Positions 39,103 through 51,615 are shown, counted from the first letter of the stretch. The stretch is DNA of 64,000 nucleotides from Streptomyces sp. SW4 (GCA_003248315.1 QKWM01000004.1:868001-932000); one strand, 5' to 3'. The notes: generated by a model not told the origin, from the letters alone. A program made the numbers and translations.

Positions 39103-40288
39103 ATGGCCCTACGACTCCCCCGCCCGCACCGCTTCGACGGGTACGTCGCCGCCGGCGCGCTGCTCGGCGGGCTGCTGCTGTGGGCCGCGGGCCTGGGCGT
39201 CCGGCCGTCGAGCGACCCGATCGTGGTCCTGGACGGCCGCTGGCCGGTGCTCGTCCCCTCGTCGTGACCGCCGGCTGCGAGCTGCTGCGCCGGTCGGCGC
39301 CGCGCACCGCCGTCCTGGCCGGCACGGTCGCGCTGACCGTGGACACGATGACGCAGGGCAGCGTGGTCACGCTGCTGATGTACACCGACCTGATGTACGC
39401 GGCCGTGCTGTACGGCCCGCCCGCCACGGCCCGGCGGCTGCCGTGGATCACCGGGCTGGTCACGGTGGCCGCGACGGTGGTGCCGGTCGCGGTGTGGCGG
39501 GTCCCGGAGGCGCTGCTGATCGGCGTGGTCGTCGGGCGGTCACCTTCGGCCCCGCCTCCACCGGTCTGATCGTCCGCAACCACCGCGACGCCGCCGAGGC
39601 AGCCCGGCTGCGCGCCGAACAGACGGCGCTGCTCGCCGAGATGGACCGCGTCCAGGCGGTCAACGCCGAGCGCGCCCGGATGGCCCGCGAGCTGCACGAC
39701 ATGGTCGCCAACCACCTCTCGGCGATCGCCATCCACTCCACGGCCGCCCTCTCCCTGGACGACGCGGCGACCACCCGCCGGGCGCTGGACGTGATCCGGG
39801 AGAACAGCGTCGAGGGCCTGGCGGAGATGCGCCGGCTGATCGGCATCCTGCGCGACACCGGCGGCGACACCGAGCCGTCCGCCGCCCCGACCCTGGACGG
39901 CCTGGGGGCCCTCGCCGAGGGCGCCCGCGCCAACGGGCTCGACGTCCGCCTGGAGGCGGCGCACGGCGAGGGCCTGCCGGCGCCGGTGGAGCTGGCCGCC
40001 TACCGGATCGTGCAGGAGTCCCTGACCAACGCGCTCAAGCACGCCGCCCCGGGCCCGGTCCGGGTGGCCCTCACCCGGGCCGACGGTGTCCTGCACGTGT
40101 GCGTGACGAGCCCCTACGGCGACCGCGACGGCCCGAGCGCACCGGGCTCGGGGGCCGGCCTGGTCGGCATGCGGGAGCGGACCGCCCTGCTGCACGGCAC
40201 GTTCGAGGCCGGTCCCGAGCCGGCCGGGGACGGCAAGATCTGGGCGGTCCGTGCCGCCCTGCCCCTGACGGAAGGAGACCCCGCATGA
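39103..40288 (+). CDS. NarL-type sensor histidine kinase (two frame breaks)
   Basis: About 395 residues. An N-terminal membrane domain with four or five helices (about 15-140) and little extracellular loop is followed by a coiled linker. The HisKA_3 site is ARELHDMVANHLSAI, and the ATPase domain has NALKHA and GAGLVGMRER. Bases are missing in the runs at 39255-39258 and 39534-39536. The stop overlaps the response-regulator ATG by 4 nt. The signal is unknown; intramembrane-sensing kinases of this shape often detect envelope stress. Confidence 0.88.
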
Positions 40289-40929
40289 TCCGCGTCCTCG
40301 TCGCCGAGGACCAGTCCGCCGTCCGCGCCGGGCTGGTGCTGATCCTCGGCAGCGCCCCCGACATCGAGGTGGCCGGCGAGGCGGCGGACGGCGAGCAGGC
40401 GGTGGCGCTGGCCCGGGAGCTGCGGCCGGACCTGGTGCTCATGGACGTGCAGATGCCCCGGCTGGACGGGGTGTCGGCGACCCGGCGGGTGGTGGAGGAG
40501 GGGCTGGCCGACGTGCTCGTGCTGACCACCTTCGACCTCGACGAGTACGTGTTCGGGGCGCTCAGGGCCGGTGCCGCGGGGTTCCTGCTGAAGAACACGG
40601 AGGCGAAGGACCTGATCGACGCCGTGCGCACGGTGGCGCGGGGCGAGGGCATCGTCGCCCCGGCGGTCACCCGCCGGCTGATCGCCGAGTTCGCGGCGCA
40701 GCCGGCCGCGCGGGAGCCGGCCGCCGATCCCGCGGTGCTGCAGGACCTGACCCGGCGCGAACGCGAGGTGCTGTCCTGTCTCGGCGAGGGCCTGTCCAAC
40801 GCGGCGATCGCCGCGCGGCTGGACATGGCCGAGGCGACGGTGAAGACGCACGTCAGCCGGTTGCTGGGGAAGCTGGGGCTGCGCAGCCGGGTGCAAGCGG
40901 CGGTGCTGGCGCAGGAGTTGGGGATCTAG
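40285..40929 (+). CDS. NarL/FixJ-family response regulator
   Basis: A 214-residue regulator. The receiver has Asp54 (LVLMDVQMP) and Lys103 (FLLKNTEAKDL). The C-terminal LuxR helix-turn-helix is LTRREREVLSCLGEGLSNAAIAARL with VKTHVSRLLGKLGL. A GAAGGAG ribosome site supports the ATG inside the kinase end. The chitinase promoter begins about 15 bp after the stop, so it is a conceivable target, though its motifs point to another regulator. Confidence 0.93.
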   Translation: MIRVLVAEDQSAVRAGLVLILGSAPDIEVAGEAADGEQAVALARELRPDLVLMDVQMPRLDGVSATRRVVEEGLADVLVLTTFDLDEYVFGALRAGAAGFLLKNTEAKDLIDAVRTVARGEGIVAPAVTRRLIAEFAAQPAAREPAADPAVLQDLTRREREVLSCLGEGLSNAAIAARLDMAEATVKTHVSRLLGKLGLRSRVQAAVLAQELGI

Positions 40930-40944
40930 CCGAATACCACGGCA

Positions 40945-40987
40945 GTGGTCCAGACCTATTGACCCGTGGTCCAGACCTTTCTATTCT
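40945..40987 (+). promoter_or_regulatory. Chitinase promoter with two 13-bp direct repeats (DasR-like)
   Basis: GTGGTCCAGACCT occurs at 40945-40957 and again at 40966-40978, 21 bp apart. The -35 TTGACC (40959-40964) lies between them, and after 17 bp the -10 TATTCT (40982-40987) follows, so the second repeat fills the spacer. Direct repeats of this sequence around the -35 are the known control element of Streptomyces chitinase genes. The half TGGTCCAGACC also resembles the DasR site. Confidence 0.85.
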
Positions 40988-41061
40988 CGCGGCACTCGGG
41001 CATGGAGGCTCAGTCATGCCCACAACAACCTCCCATAGGTTTCCCCATAAGGAGGCGCATC

Positions 41062-42918
41062 GTGCGCTTCAGACACAAAGCCGCGGCAGCCGTCGCGACC
41101 CTGGCCCTGCCCTGGCCGGCCTCGTCGGGCTCGCCAGTCCCGCCCAGGCCGCCACCGGGGGTCCCCCGCTCGAGCGAAGTCGAGAGTGGGGAGCGACGGC
41201 CACCTACACCAAGACCCAGGACTGGGGCTCCGGCTTCGAGGGCAAGTGGACGGTGAAGAACACCGGCACCACCACCATCAACTCCTGGACCGTGGAGTGG
41301 GACTTCCCTCCGGCACCAAGGTCACCTCCGCCTGGGACGCCACGGTCACCAACTCCGGCGACCACTGGACCGCCAAGAACGTCGGCTGGAACGGCACCCT
41401 CGCCCCCGGCGCCTCGGTCTCCTTCGGCTTCAACGGCACCGGCTCCGGCTCCCCGTCCGGCTGCAAGCTCAACGGCGGCAGCTGCGACGGCGGCACCGAG
41501 GTCCCCGGTGACGCCGCGCCCTCCGCTCCCGGCACCCCCACCGCCTCGGACGTCACCGACACCTCGGTGAAGCTGACCTGGTCGGCGGCGACCGACGACA
41601 AGGGCATCAAGAACTACGACGTCCTGCGCGACGGCGCCAAGGTCGCCACGGTCACCGGCACCTCGTACACCGACACCGGCCTGACCAAGGGCACCGACTA
41701 CTCCTACACCGTCCAGGCCCGTGACACCGCCGACCAGACCGGCCCGGCCAGCGGCGCGGTCCGGGTCACGACCACCGGCGGCAGCGGCGGCAACCCCGGC
41801 CCGAGCGGCGAGGTCAAGCTCGGCTACTTCACCAACTGGGGCGTCTACGGGCGCAACTACCACGTGAAGAACCTGGTCACCTCCGGCTCCGCCGAGAAGA
41901 TCACGCACATCAACTACGCCTTCGGCAACGTCCAGGGCGGCAAGTGCACCATCGGCGACGCCTACGCCGACTACGACAAGGCCTACACCGCCGAGCAGTC
42001 CGTCGACGGCAAGGCCGACACCTGGGACCAGCCGCTGCGCGGCAACTTCAACCAGCTGCGCAAGCTGAAGCAGATGTACCCGCACATCAAGGTGCTGTGG
42101 TCGTTCGGCGGCTGGACCTGGTCCGGGGCTTCCCCGACGCCGTGAAGAACCCGGCCGCCTTCGCCAAGTCCTGCCACGACCTGGTCGAGGACCCGCGCTG
42201 GGCCGACGTCTTCGACGGCATCGACCTGGACTGGGAGTACCCGAACGCCTGCGGTCTGAGCTGTGACACGACCAGTGCCAAGAACGCCTTCAGCACCATG
42301 ATGAAGGCCATGCGCGCCGAGTTCGGCAACGACCTGGTCACCGCGGCCGTCACCGCCGACGCCACCGACGGGGGCAAGATCGACGCCGCCGACTACGGCC
42401 CGGCCGCGCAGTACATCGACTGGTACAACGTGATGACGTACGACTTCTTCGGCGCCTGGGCGAAGAACGGCCCCACCGCTCCGCACTCGCCGCTGACGTC
42501 GTACCCCGGCATCCCGCAGCAGGGCTTCACCTCCGCCGACGCGATCGCCAAGTTCAAGGCCAAGGGCGTCCCGGCCGACAAGCTGCTCCTCGGCATCGGC
42601 TTCTACGGCCGCGGCTGGACCGGCGTCACCCAGTCGGCGCCCGGCGGCACCGCGACGGGCCCGGCGGCGGGCACGTACGAGCAGGGCATCGAGGACTACA
42701 AGGTCCTCAAGAACAGCTGCCCGGCCACCGGCACCATCGCCGGCACCGCGTACGCCCACTGCGGCACCAACTGGTGGTCCTACGACACCCCGGCCACCGT
42801 GAAGTCCAAGATGGACTGGGCCGAACAGCAGGGCCTCGGCGGTGCCTTCTTCTGGGAGTTCAGCGGTGACACCGCGAACGGCGAGCTGGTGAGCGCCATC
42901 GACAGCGGCCTGAAGTAG
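41062..42918 (+). CDS. Secreted GH18 chitinase with CBM2-type and fibronectin III domains (three frame breaks)
   Basis: About 619 residues. The GTG start follows AAGGAGG. A signal peptide (MRFRHKAAAAVATLALPLAGLVGLASPAQA) precedes a cellulose/chitin-binding CBM2-type domain (TYTKTQDWGSGFEGKWTVKN), a fibronectin III domain (PGTPTASDVTDTSVKLTWS) and a GH18 barrel. The catalytic motif is FDGIDLDWEYPN, and SFGGWTWSGG and YDFFGAW are also present. Bases are missing in the runs at 41110-41112, 41306-41308 and 42125-42128. A 36-nt repeat element lies in frame between signal peptide and binding domain. It degrades chitin outside the cell. Confidence 0.92.
41157..41192 (+). repeat. Dispersed Streptomyces palindromic repeat inside the chitinase gene
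   Basis: Exactly 36 nt centred on CTCGAGCGAAGTCGAGAG, flanked by CCCCC and GGGG and so hairpin-forming. This sequence is familiar to me as a small repeat scattered through Streptomyces intergenic DNA. Here it adds twelve codons (GGPPLERSREWG) directly after the signal-peptide region, without breaking the frame. Confidence 0.65.
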
Positions 42919-42945
42919 CACCCGGCACGATCCGAGCCCCGTTCG

Positions 42946-42973
42946 CCCTTCCCCGCACCACGCCGGGGAAGGG
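42946..42973. terminator. Hairpin between chitinase and DUF2550 genes
   Basis: CCCTTCCCCG, an 8-nt loop, CGGGGAAGGG: a perfect 10-bp stem between convergent stops at 42918 and 42982, suited to both directions. Confidence 0.8.
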
Positions 42974-42981
42974 AGGACGGG

Positions 42982-43433
42982 CTACGCCACGTTCACCCGC
43001 TGTCCGGGCGGGGCCGCCTCCAGCCAGGCGAGGAACCCGGTCAGCGCGTCCTCGCTCATCGCCAGCTCCAGACGCGTCCCCCGGTGCAGACAGGCGAGGA
43101 CCACGGAGTCGGAGAGCAGCGCCAGCTCCTCCTCGCCCTCGGGACGCGGCGGCCGGCCACCTCGATCGCGGACCGCTCCAGGACCCGGCGCGGGCGCGGC
43201 GAGTACGAGAAGACCCGGTACCACTCGACTCTGTCGCCGTTGTACCGGGCCACGCCGTACGCCCATCCCTTGCCGTTGCCGTCGCCCTCCTTGGGCGCGT
43301 CCCAGCGCAGGGAACAGTCGAAGGTGCCGCCCGACCGCTGGATCAGCCGACGGCGCAGACCGAAGACGAACAGTCCCACCACCACGAGGGCGACGACGAT
43401 TCCGCACACAGTCAGAGCGAGGACCATCGGCAC
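42982..43433 (-). CDS. DUF2550 family membrane-anchored protein (one frame break)
   Basis: About 150 residues. An N-terminal membrane helix (MPMVLALTVCGIVVALVVVGLFVFG) is followed by a small beta-rich cytosolic domain (GTFDCSLRW, WYRVFSYSPRP). One base is missing in the run at 43141-43143; beyond it the frame continues EGEEELALLSDSVVLACLHRG to FLAWLEAAPPGQRVNVA. The family is found next to atpC in actinobacteria. It may be a small envelope-associated PH-like domain; no function is established. Confidence 0.82.
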
Positions 43434-43464
43434 CGACCTCCTCGTCTCCTAGGTAACGGAACGG

Positions 43465-43533
43465 AAAAAAGTCCCACATCCGGCTCAGCCGCGACCGGGT
43501 CCGGATCACTCCGGTCCCAGCCGCGGCTGAGTC
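43465..43533 (-). terminator. Terminator downstream of the atp operon
   Basis: On the minus strand CTCAGCCGCG pairs with CGCGGCTGAG (43484-43493 with 43522-43531), with inner ACCGG/CCGGT pairing. A GGGACTTTTTT tract then ends at 43465. It lies between the atpC stop and the DUF2550 start, so it should end the ATP synthase transcript. Confidence 0.75.
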
Positions 43534-43588
43534 ACGTCGAAACACGGCTCCCCCAGAGCCTAACGGCCCCGGAGGCTGCCCCCACGGG

Positions 43589-43963
43589 TCAGCGCGCCGC
43601 CGCCGCGCGCAGTCGGACGTCCGCGCGGCGCTCGGCGAGGGCGTCGCCCTCGGCCTTCGCGCGCTCGAGCTCCCGCTCCGCGCGCTGGACGTCGATCTCG
43701 TCCGACAGCTCGGCGATCTCGGCCAGCAGCGACAGCTTGTTGTCCGCGAACGAGATGAAACCGCCGTGCACCGCGGCGACGACCGTCCCACCGTCACTCG
43801 TACGGATGGTCACCGGGCCCGACTCCAGCACACCGAGCAGCGGCTGGTGACCGGGCATGACGCCGATGTCGCCGGACGTGGTGCGCGCGACGACCAGGGT
43901 GGCCTCGCCGGACCAGACCTCTCGGTCGGCCGCGACCAGCGCGACGTGCAGCTCAGCAGCCAA
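43589..43963 (-). CDS. atpC: ATP synthase epsilon subunit
   Basis: A 124-residue central-stalk subunit. The N-terminal beta sandwich (ELHVALVAADREVWSGEATLVVARTTSGDIGVMPGH) is followed by the two-helix hairpin (ELSDEIDVQRAERELERAKAEG) that can inhibit ATP hydrolysis. The start is TTG at 43963, chosen because GAGGAG lies 6 nt upstream and it gives the family length. It is the last gene of the atp operon. Confidence 0.95.
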   Translation of the reverse strand: MAAELHVALVAADREVWSGEATLVVARTTSGDIGVMPGHQPLLGVLESGPVTIRTSDGGTVVAAVHGGFISFADNKLSLLAEIAELSDEIDVQRAERELERAKAEGDALAERRADVRLRAAAAR

Positions 43964-44092
43964 GGTGGCTCCTCGGGTCACCACCCGGCGGGACTGCCGG
44001 GTGTTGGTTACAAGTCTAGTAGGCGTGGCGGAGGGGGCGGGACGTGCCCGCCCCCTCGGTGGTGAGCGCGGGGCTCACCGTGAGCGCGAGGC

Positions 44093-46457
<2,365 letters not shown>

Positions 46458-46478
46458 GAGTCAGGTCCCTTCCTTACG

Positions 46479-48086
46479 TCACTTGGAGGCGCTGGTCGCC
46501 TTCGGAGCAGCCGGAGCGTCCTCGCCGAGCAGCTTGCCGTCGCCGGTCTCGAACTGCTTCTTGAACTCCGCGATGGCGTCGGCGACGGCCTGAAGGGTGT
46601 CGTCGGACATCTTGCCGCCCTCGCGGATGGAGGTCATGAGGCCCTGCTCCTTGCGGTGCAGGTACTCCAGCAGCTCCTTCTCGAAGCGGCGGATGTCGGA
46701 CACCGGGACGTCGTCCATCTTGCCGGTGGTGCCGGCCCAGACGGAGACGACCTGGTCCTCGGTGGCCATCGGCTGGTACTGGTCCTGCTTCAGCAGCTCG
46801 ACCATGCGCTGACCGCGCTCCAGCTGCGCCTTGGACGCGGCGTCCAGGTCGGAACCGAAGGCGGCGAACGCCTCCAGCTCACGGAACTGGGCGAGGTCCA
46901 CGCGCAGACGGCCCGAGACCTGCTTCATCGCCTTGTGCTGCGCGGAACCACCGACTCGGGAGACGGAGATACCGACGTTCAGCGCGGGGCGCTGACCGGC
47001 GTTGAACAGGTCCGACTCCAGGAAGCACTGGCCGTCGGTGATGGAGATGACGTTGGTCGGGATGAACGCCGAGACGTCGTTGGCCTTGGTCTCGACGATC
47101 GGCAGACCGGTCATCGAGCCGGCGCCCATGTCGTCGGACAGCTTGGCGCAGCGCTCCAGCAGCCGGGAGTGCAGGTAGAAGACGTCGCCCGGGTAGGCCT
47201 CGCGGCCCGGCGGACGGCGCAGCAGCAGCGACACGGCGCGGTAGGCGTCGGCCTGCTTCGACAGGTCGTCGAAGATGATCAGGACGTGCTTGCCCTCGTA
47301 CATCCAGTGCTGGCCGATGGCCGAGCCGGTGTACGGCGCCAGGTACTTGAAGCCGGCCGGGTCCGAGGCCGGGGCGGCGACGATGGTCGTGTACTCCAGC
47401 GCGCCGTTCTCCTCCAGCGCACGGCGGACCGACGCGATGGTCGAGCCCTTCTGGCCGATGGCGACGTAGATGCAGCGGACCTGCTTCTTCGGGTCGCCGG
47501 TGCGCCAGTTGTCGCGCTGGTTGATGATCGTGTCGACGGCCAGGGCGGTCTTGCCGGTCTGGCGGTCACCGATGATCAGCTGACGCTGACCGCGGCCGAT
47601 CGGGGTCATCGCGTCGACGGCCTTGTAGCCGGTCTCCATCGGCTCGTGCACCGACTTGCGCTGCATGACCGTGGGGGCCTGCAGCTCGAGGGCGCGACGA
47701 CCGCTGGTCTCGATCTCGCCGAGGCCGTCGATCGGGTTGCCGAGGGGGTCGACCACGCGGCCGAGGTAGCCCTCGCCGACCGCGACGGAGAGGACCTCGC
47801 CGGTGCGGGTGACCGGCTGCCCCTCCTCGATGCCGCTGAACTCACCGAGGACGATGGCACCGATCTCGCGCTCCTCGAGGTTGAGGGCGAGGCCGAGGGT
47901 GCCGTCCTCGAACTTCAGCAGTTCGTTGGCCATGGCCGAGGGCAGACCCTCGACCTTCGCGATGCCGTCGCCGGCAAGGGTGACCGTACCGACCTCCTCG
48001 CGCGAGGCCGCGTCCGGCTTGTACGACTGGACAAAGTTCTCCAGCGCGTCCCGGATCTCCTCCGGCCGGATCGTGAGCTCCGCCAT
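46479..48086 (-). CDS. atpA: ATP synthase alpha subunit
   Basis: A 535-residue regulatory nucleotide-binding subunit. The start is [19 protein letters not shown], the P loop is [13 protein letters not shown], and the signature [17 protein letters not shown] appears here as [17 protein letters not shown]. The frame is intact. A 143-bp gap separates it from atpH, unusually wide within this operon, and it contains a small hairpin. Confidence 0.97.
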   Translation of the reverse strand: MAELTIRPEEIRDALENFVQSYKPDAASREEVGTVTLAGDGIAKVEGLPSAMANELLKFEDGTLGLALNLEEREIGAIVLGEFSGIEEGQPVTRTGEVLSVAVGEGYLGRVVDPLGNPIDGLGEIETSGRRALELQAPTVMQRKSVHEPMETGYKAVDAMTPIGRGQRQLIIGDRQTGKTALAVDTIINQRDNWRTGDPKKQVRCIYVAIGQKGSTIASVRRALEENGALEYTTIVAAPASDPAGFKYLAPYTGSAIGQHWMYEGKHVLIIFDDLSKQADAYRAVSLLLRRPPGREAYPGDVFYLHSRLLERCAKLSDDMGAGSMTGLPIVETKANDVSAFIPTNVISITDGQCFLESDLFNAGQRPALNVGISVSRVGGSAQHKAMKQVSGRLRVDLAQFRELEAFAAFGSDLDAASKAQLERGQRMVELLKQDQYQPMATEDQVVSVWAGTTGKMDDVPVSDIRRFEKELLEYLHRKEQGLMTSIREGGKMSDDTLQAVADAIAEFKKQFETGDGKLLGEDAPAAPKATSASK

Positions 48087-48127
48087 CTGGGTTCCCTGCT
48101 CTCCTTGTTGGGCCCGAAGTTTCTTTG

Positions 48128-48150
48128 GGGGATCTGGGGCTCCCCCAGAA
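48128..48150 (-). repeat. Intercistronic hairpin between atpH and atpA
   Basis: In the message TCTGGGG and CCCCAGA form a perfect 7-bp stem with a 3-nt loop (48133-48149). An alternative GGGGGA/TCCCCC pairing runs to 48128. It lies within the only large gap of the operon, about 45 nt before the atpA start. It resembles a dispersed Streptomyces stem-loop and could affect processing or the atpA ribosome site. Confidence 0.5.
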
Positions 48151-48229
48151 ACTCTGCATCCTCTGCACGGCCCAACCAGGGCCGTAAGTACGTACTGCTT
48201 GTTCGGTTGGCGTGCCCGCCGCGTGGCCG

Positions 48230-49045
48230 CTAGCCCGCCAGGCGGCGGCCGGCGTCCTCGAGGCGGTCGGCGATGGAGCCGTTGATGACCTCGTCACCGA
48301 CCTGCACCCGGATCCCGCCGAGGACCTCGGGGTCCACGTCCAGGTTGAGGTGCATGGGACGGCCGTAGAGCTTGGCGAGGGCAGCGCCCAGGCGCTGCTT
48401 CTGCGCGTCGCTCAGCGGTACCGCCGACGTGACGACGGCGACCATGCGGTCCCGGCGCTCGGCGGCGAGCTTGGACAGGGACTCGAGTCCCGACTCCAGG
48501 CTACGTCCCCGCGGCGCGGTCACAAGGCGCGTCACCAGTCGCTCGGTGACCGGCTTGGCCCGGCCGCCGAGCAGGCTGCGCAGCAGCTCGCCCTTGGCGG
48601 GGGCGCCGGCCCGCCGGCTGGTCAGCGCGGCCCGCAGCTCGGTGCTCGAGGAGACGATCCGGCCGAACCGGAACAGCTCGTCCTCGACGTCGTCGAGCGT
48701 GCCCGCCTTCTGCGCGGCGGTGAGGTCGGCGGTGTTCGCCAGCTCCTCCAGCGCGTCCACCAGGTCGCGCGACTGCGACCAGCGGGAGCGCACCATGCCG
48801 CCCACCAGGTCGGCGGTCGCGCCGCTGACCTGGGTGCCGAGCAGGCGCTGCGCCAGCTCGGCCTTGGCCTCACCGGCCTGCGCCGGGTCGGTGAGGACCC
48901 GACGCAGCGACACCTCGCGGTCGAGCAGCGCGGTGACGGCGGCCAGCTCGTCGGCGAGCGAGCCCGCGTCCACGGACGTGGAGTCCGTCAGCGCGTCGAG
49001 ACGCTCACGTGCGGCTGCCAGGGCCTCGCGGCTCGCTCCGTTCAT
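48230..49045 (-). CDS. atpH: ATP synthase delta subunit
   Basis: A 271-residue stator subunit, longer than the roughly 180-residue enterobacterial form, as usual in actinobacteria. The C-terminal OSCP domain is seen in [30 protein letters not shown]. The N-terminal half is alpha-helical ([19 protein letters not shown]). Its ATG overlaps the atpF stop (ATGA). Confidence 0.95.
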   Translation of the reverse strand: MNGASREALAAARERLDALTDSTSVDAGSLADELAAVTALLDREVSLRRVLTDPAQAGEAKAELAQRLLGTQVSGATADLVGGMVRSRWSQSRDLVDALEELANTADLTAAQKAGTLDDVEDELFRFGRIVSSSTELRAALTSRRAGAPAKGELLRSLLGGRAKPVTERLVTRLVTAPRGRSLESGLESLSKLAAERRDRMVAVVTSAVPLSDAQKQRLGAALAKLYGRPMHLNLDVDPEVLGGIRVQVGDEVINGSIADRLEDAGRRLAG

Positions 49046-49602
49046 CGCGTGGCCTCGGCCTTCGTCGACTTGGCGTCGAGCTCGTCGAGGAACCGGTCGA
49101 TGACACGGCTCTGCCGGGCGTGGTCCTCGAGGGACTCACCGACCAGCTTGCCGGCCAGCTCGGTGGCGAGCTTGCCGACGTCCTGACGCAGTGCCGAAGC
49201 GGCGGCCTTGCGGTCGGCCTCGATCTGGGCGTGACCGGCGGCGATGATCTCCTCACGCTGCCGCTGGCCCTCCGCGCGCATCTCGGCGATGAGCGCGGCG
49301 CCCTGCTCCTGCGCCTCCTGGCGCAGTCGCGCGGCCTCGTGCCGGGCCTCGGCGAGCTGGGCCTTGTACTGCTCGAGGACGCTCTGGGCCTCGGTCTGCG
49401 CGGCCTCGGCCTTCTCGATACCGCCCTCGATGGCCTCGCGACGCTCTTCCAGAACCTTGTTGATGTTCGGGAGCAGCTTCTTGGCGAGGAAGCCGAAGAC
49501 GATGACGAAGGCGATCAGGCCGATGACAACTTCCGGCCACGGCGGAATGAGGGGATTCTCCTTCTCACCCTCTGCCGCCAGGAAAACCAGGGCGGATGTC
49601 AC
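49042..49602 (-). CDS. atpF: ATP synthase b subunit
   Basis: A 186-residue stator stalk protein. One N-terminal membrane helix (PEVVIGLIAFVIVFGFLAKKLLP) is followed by a long coiled coil (EERREAIEGGIEKAEAAQTEAQ). The start is GTG at 49602. It is translationally coupled to atpH by a 4-nt overlap. Confidence 0.95.
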   Translation of the reverse strand: MTSALVFLAAEGEKENPLIPPWPEVVIGLIAFVIVFGFLAKKLLPNINKVLEERREAIEGGIEKAEAAQTEAQSVLEQYKAQLAEARHEAARLRQEAQEQGAALIAEMRAEGQRQREEIIAAGHAQIEADRKAAASALRQDVGKLATELAGKLVGESLEDHARQSRVIDRFLDELDAKSTKAEATR

Positions 49603-49643
49603 ATCAGTGCCTTTCGTCGAAAGGGACGGTCGTCGGGTTCGTC

Positions 49644-49886
<243 letters not shown>

Positions 49887-49944
49887 TTACGGACCGGTGG
49901 GGGTTGGCCACCGGACGGCTGGGGGGTTGCGAGGCGGGACGGGC

Positions 49945-50769
49945 TCAGTGGTGCTCGGCGAGCGCGCCCTGGATGTAGGTGCAGGTCAGCAGGACGAACA
50001 CGTACGCCTGCACGGCCTGGATGAAGAGCTCGAAGGCCGTCATGATGATCGTCATCACGAACGAGACGCCGGCGTAGGCGATGCCGATGCCGTTCAGCAG
50101 GTACCAGCTGGCGATCGTGAAGAGCAGCAGCAGCGTGTGACCCGCGAACATGTTCGCGAAGAGCCGGACGGCGTGCGTGAACGGGCGCACCAGCAGGTTC
50201 GAGAAGAACTCGATGGTCATCGACAGCGGCAGCACCGCGCCGAGCGACTTGTCGTAGCCGGTGACGTTCTTGAAGAAGCCGACGAATCCGTGGCGCTTGA
50301 AGGTCAGCGAGACCCACAGGACGTAGACGATCAGGGCCAGGACCATCGGGTAGGCGATGATCGAGGTGACCGGGAACTGGGCGACCGGGATGATCGACCA
50401 GAGGTTCATCATCCAGACGAAGAAGAAGAGCGAGACGACCAGCGGGACGTACTTCTCGCCTTCCTTCTTGCCGAGGGTCTCGTAGACCACACCGCGGCGG
50501 ATGAAGTCGTAGCCGGCCTCGGCGATCATCTGCAGCTTGCCCGGGACGACCTTCGGACGGGAGAAGGCGGCCCAGAAGAAGCCCACGATGATGATCGAGC
50601 CCAGAAGGGCGAGCAGCATCGGCTTGTTGAAGTAGAAGCCGTTTCCGTCTGCGTTGCCCCAGAGCGGCTCGAAGAGGAACGAGTGCAGGCCGGGAGCCGG
50701 GAAGCCACAACCGTCGAAAATGTGGCAGTCGGTCTCGAAGGCGAGCACCTGCGTCGGGTCAGCACTCAC
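49945..50769 (-). CDS. atpB: ATP synthase a subunit
   Basis: A 274-residue proton-channel subunit with five or six helices. The essential Arg is in AVRLFANMFAGHTLLLL, and ELFIQAVQAYVFVLLTCTYI is the conserved last helix. GTG 50769 (MSADPTQVLAFETDCHIFDG) has AAGGAG 7 nt upstream and is preferred to an ATG 15 nt earlier. The 224 bp between it and atpI hold no gene I can recognise. Confidence 0.95.
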   Translation of the reverse strand: MSADPTQVLAFETDCHIFDGCGFPAPGLHSFLFEPLWGNADGNGFYFNKPMLLALLGSIIIVGFFWAAFSRPKVVPGKLQMIAEAGYDFIRRGVVYETLGKKEGEKYVPLVVSLFFFVWMMNLWSIIPVAQFPVTSIIAYPMVLALIVYVLWVSLTFKRHGFVGFFKNVTGYDKSLGAVLPLSMTIEFFSNLLVRPFTHAVRLFANMFAGHTLLLLFTIASWYLLNGIGIAYAGVSFVMTIIMTAFELFIQAVQAYVFVLLTCTYIQGALAEHH

Positions 50770-50993
50770 CGCGGGCTCCTTCATCGTGGCGCATGGGTAC
50801 GGCAACCTCGTTGTGTCGGCGCGGCGCACGGCCGCGGTTCGGCACGGGACTGGTGTTACGGATGTGGGGGCGGCTGTGGGGCATCTCGCCTCGCGATTGA
50901 GCAGGCGTCAGCTCGGATGCCCGCGCCCGCGATGCCGCAGTTGGCACCGGACGATAGCAGGATCTCCTACCCGTCCTTATCCCGGCCCTACCC

Positions 50994-51428
50994 TCACGAC
51001 GAGTGCCCCGTCTTCTCGGGCTTGTCGCCCTTCGAGTCGGGCTCGACGTACAGGATCTTGGCCTTCATGTGGGCGCGCGTCTGCGCGGCGATCCACACGA
51101 GGGTCCCGGCGACCAGCGTGATCGCGAAGGACCGGGGGTTGAACAGCGTCGTGTTCTTGAACGCGGCGAGGAAGACGAACAGCAGCAGGATCTGAGCCGC
51201 GTAGAGCATCAGGCCCATCGCCTGGAACAGGTGCGGAAGCGATTTGGCGGTGCGCTGCAGTACGTAGAGGCCGAGGCCCATGAAGAGGATGACCACAAGC
51301 GTCGCGACGACGGCTCCGATCGCCCCCTTGCCACCGGCGACCACCGCGCTGACGACGGCGGCGATCGCGCCGGCGGCAGCCGTGGGCACGGCGGCCTGGG
51401 CCAGGGTCCGGACGTCGTTGGACGGCAT
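50994..51428 (-). CDS. atpI: ATP synthase protein I
   Basis: A 144-residue membrane protein with four predicted helices that aids assembly of the c ring. The first helix is AAAGAIAAVVSAVVAGGKGA, and the C-terminal tail is charged (EPDSKGDKPEKTGHSS). ATG 51428 has GGAGAT at ribosome-site distance and gives the family length. It is the first gene of atpIBEFHAGDC and lies about 150 bp downstream of the predicted promoter. Confidence 0.9.
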   Translation of the reverse strand: MPSNDVRTLAQAAVPTAAAGAIAAVVSAVVAGGKGAIGAVVATLVVILFMGLGLYVLQRTAKSLPHLFQAMGLMLYAAQILLLFVFLAAFKNTTLFNPRSFAITLVAGTLVWIAAQTRAHMKAKILYVEPDSKGDKPEKTGHSS

Positions 51429-51555
51429 GGCGGCATCTCCGCTTTTCACAGGGGGCAGGGGTGTCGTCATGGACGAGCGTAGTCCCGGGCTGAGTGGTGT
51501 CCTCACGCCGATCGGACCGTCGCACTACGGTCCATCGGCTCTATCCGGGGGTTCT

Positions 51556-51571
51556 CGTGAACCGTATCACA
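51556..51571. promoter_or_regulatory. Rex operator (ROP) at the atp operon promoter
   Basis: CGTGAACCGTATCACA matches the Rex consensus TGTGAACNNNTTCACA at 11 of 13 defined positions. It lies just downstream of the predicted -10 of the atp promoter, a normal repression site. Rex releases DNA when NADH is high, so ATP synthase would be induced as respiration becomes limited. The match is seen in the sequence; binding is inferred. Confidence 0.75.
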
Positions 51572-51586
51572 AACTATTTGATGAGG

Positions 51587-51615
51587 TCTTTACCTGGGGG
51601 TGTGCCAACTGTCAC
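51587..51615 (-). promoter_or_regulatory. Predicted atp operon promoter
   Basis: On the minus strand GTGACA (51610-51615) and TAAAGA (51587-51592) are separated by 17 bp, a good match to the vegetative sigma consensus. The predicted transcript start near 51580 leaves an approximately 150-nt leader before atpI. The region is the AT-richest of the 308-bp gap between wecA and atpI. Confidence 0.6.

Noticed and set aside
41157..41192. Considered as an attachment site or insertion-sequence end
   Set aside because: There is no second copy nearby, no target duplication and no transposase; it matches a known small dispersed repeat type.
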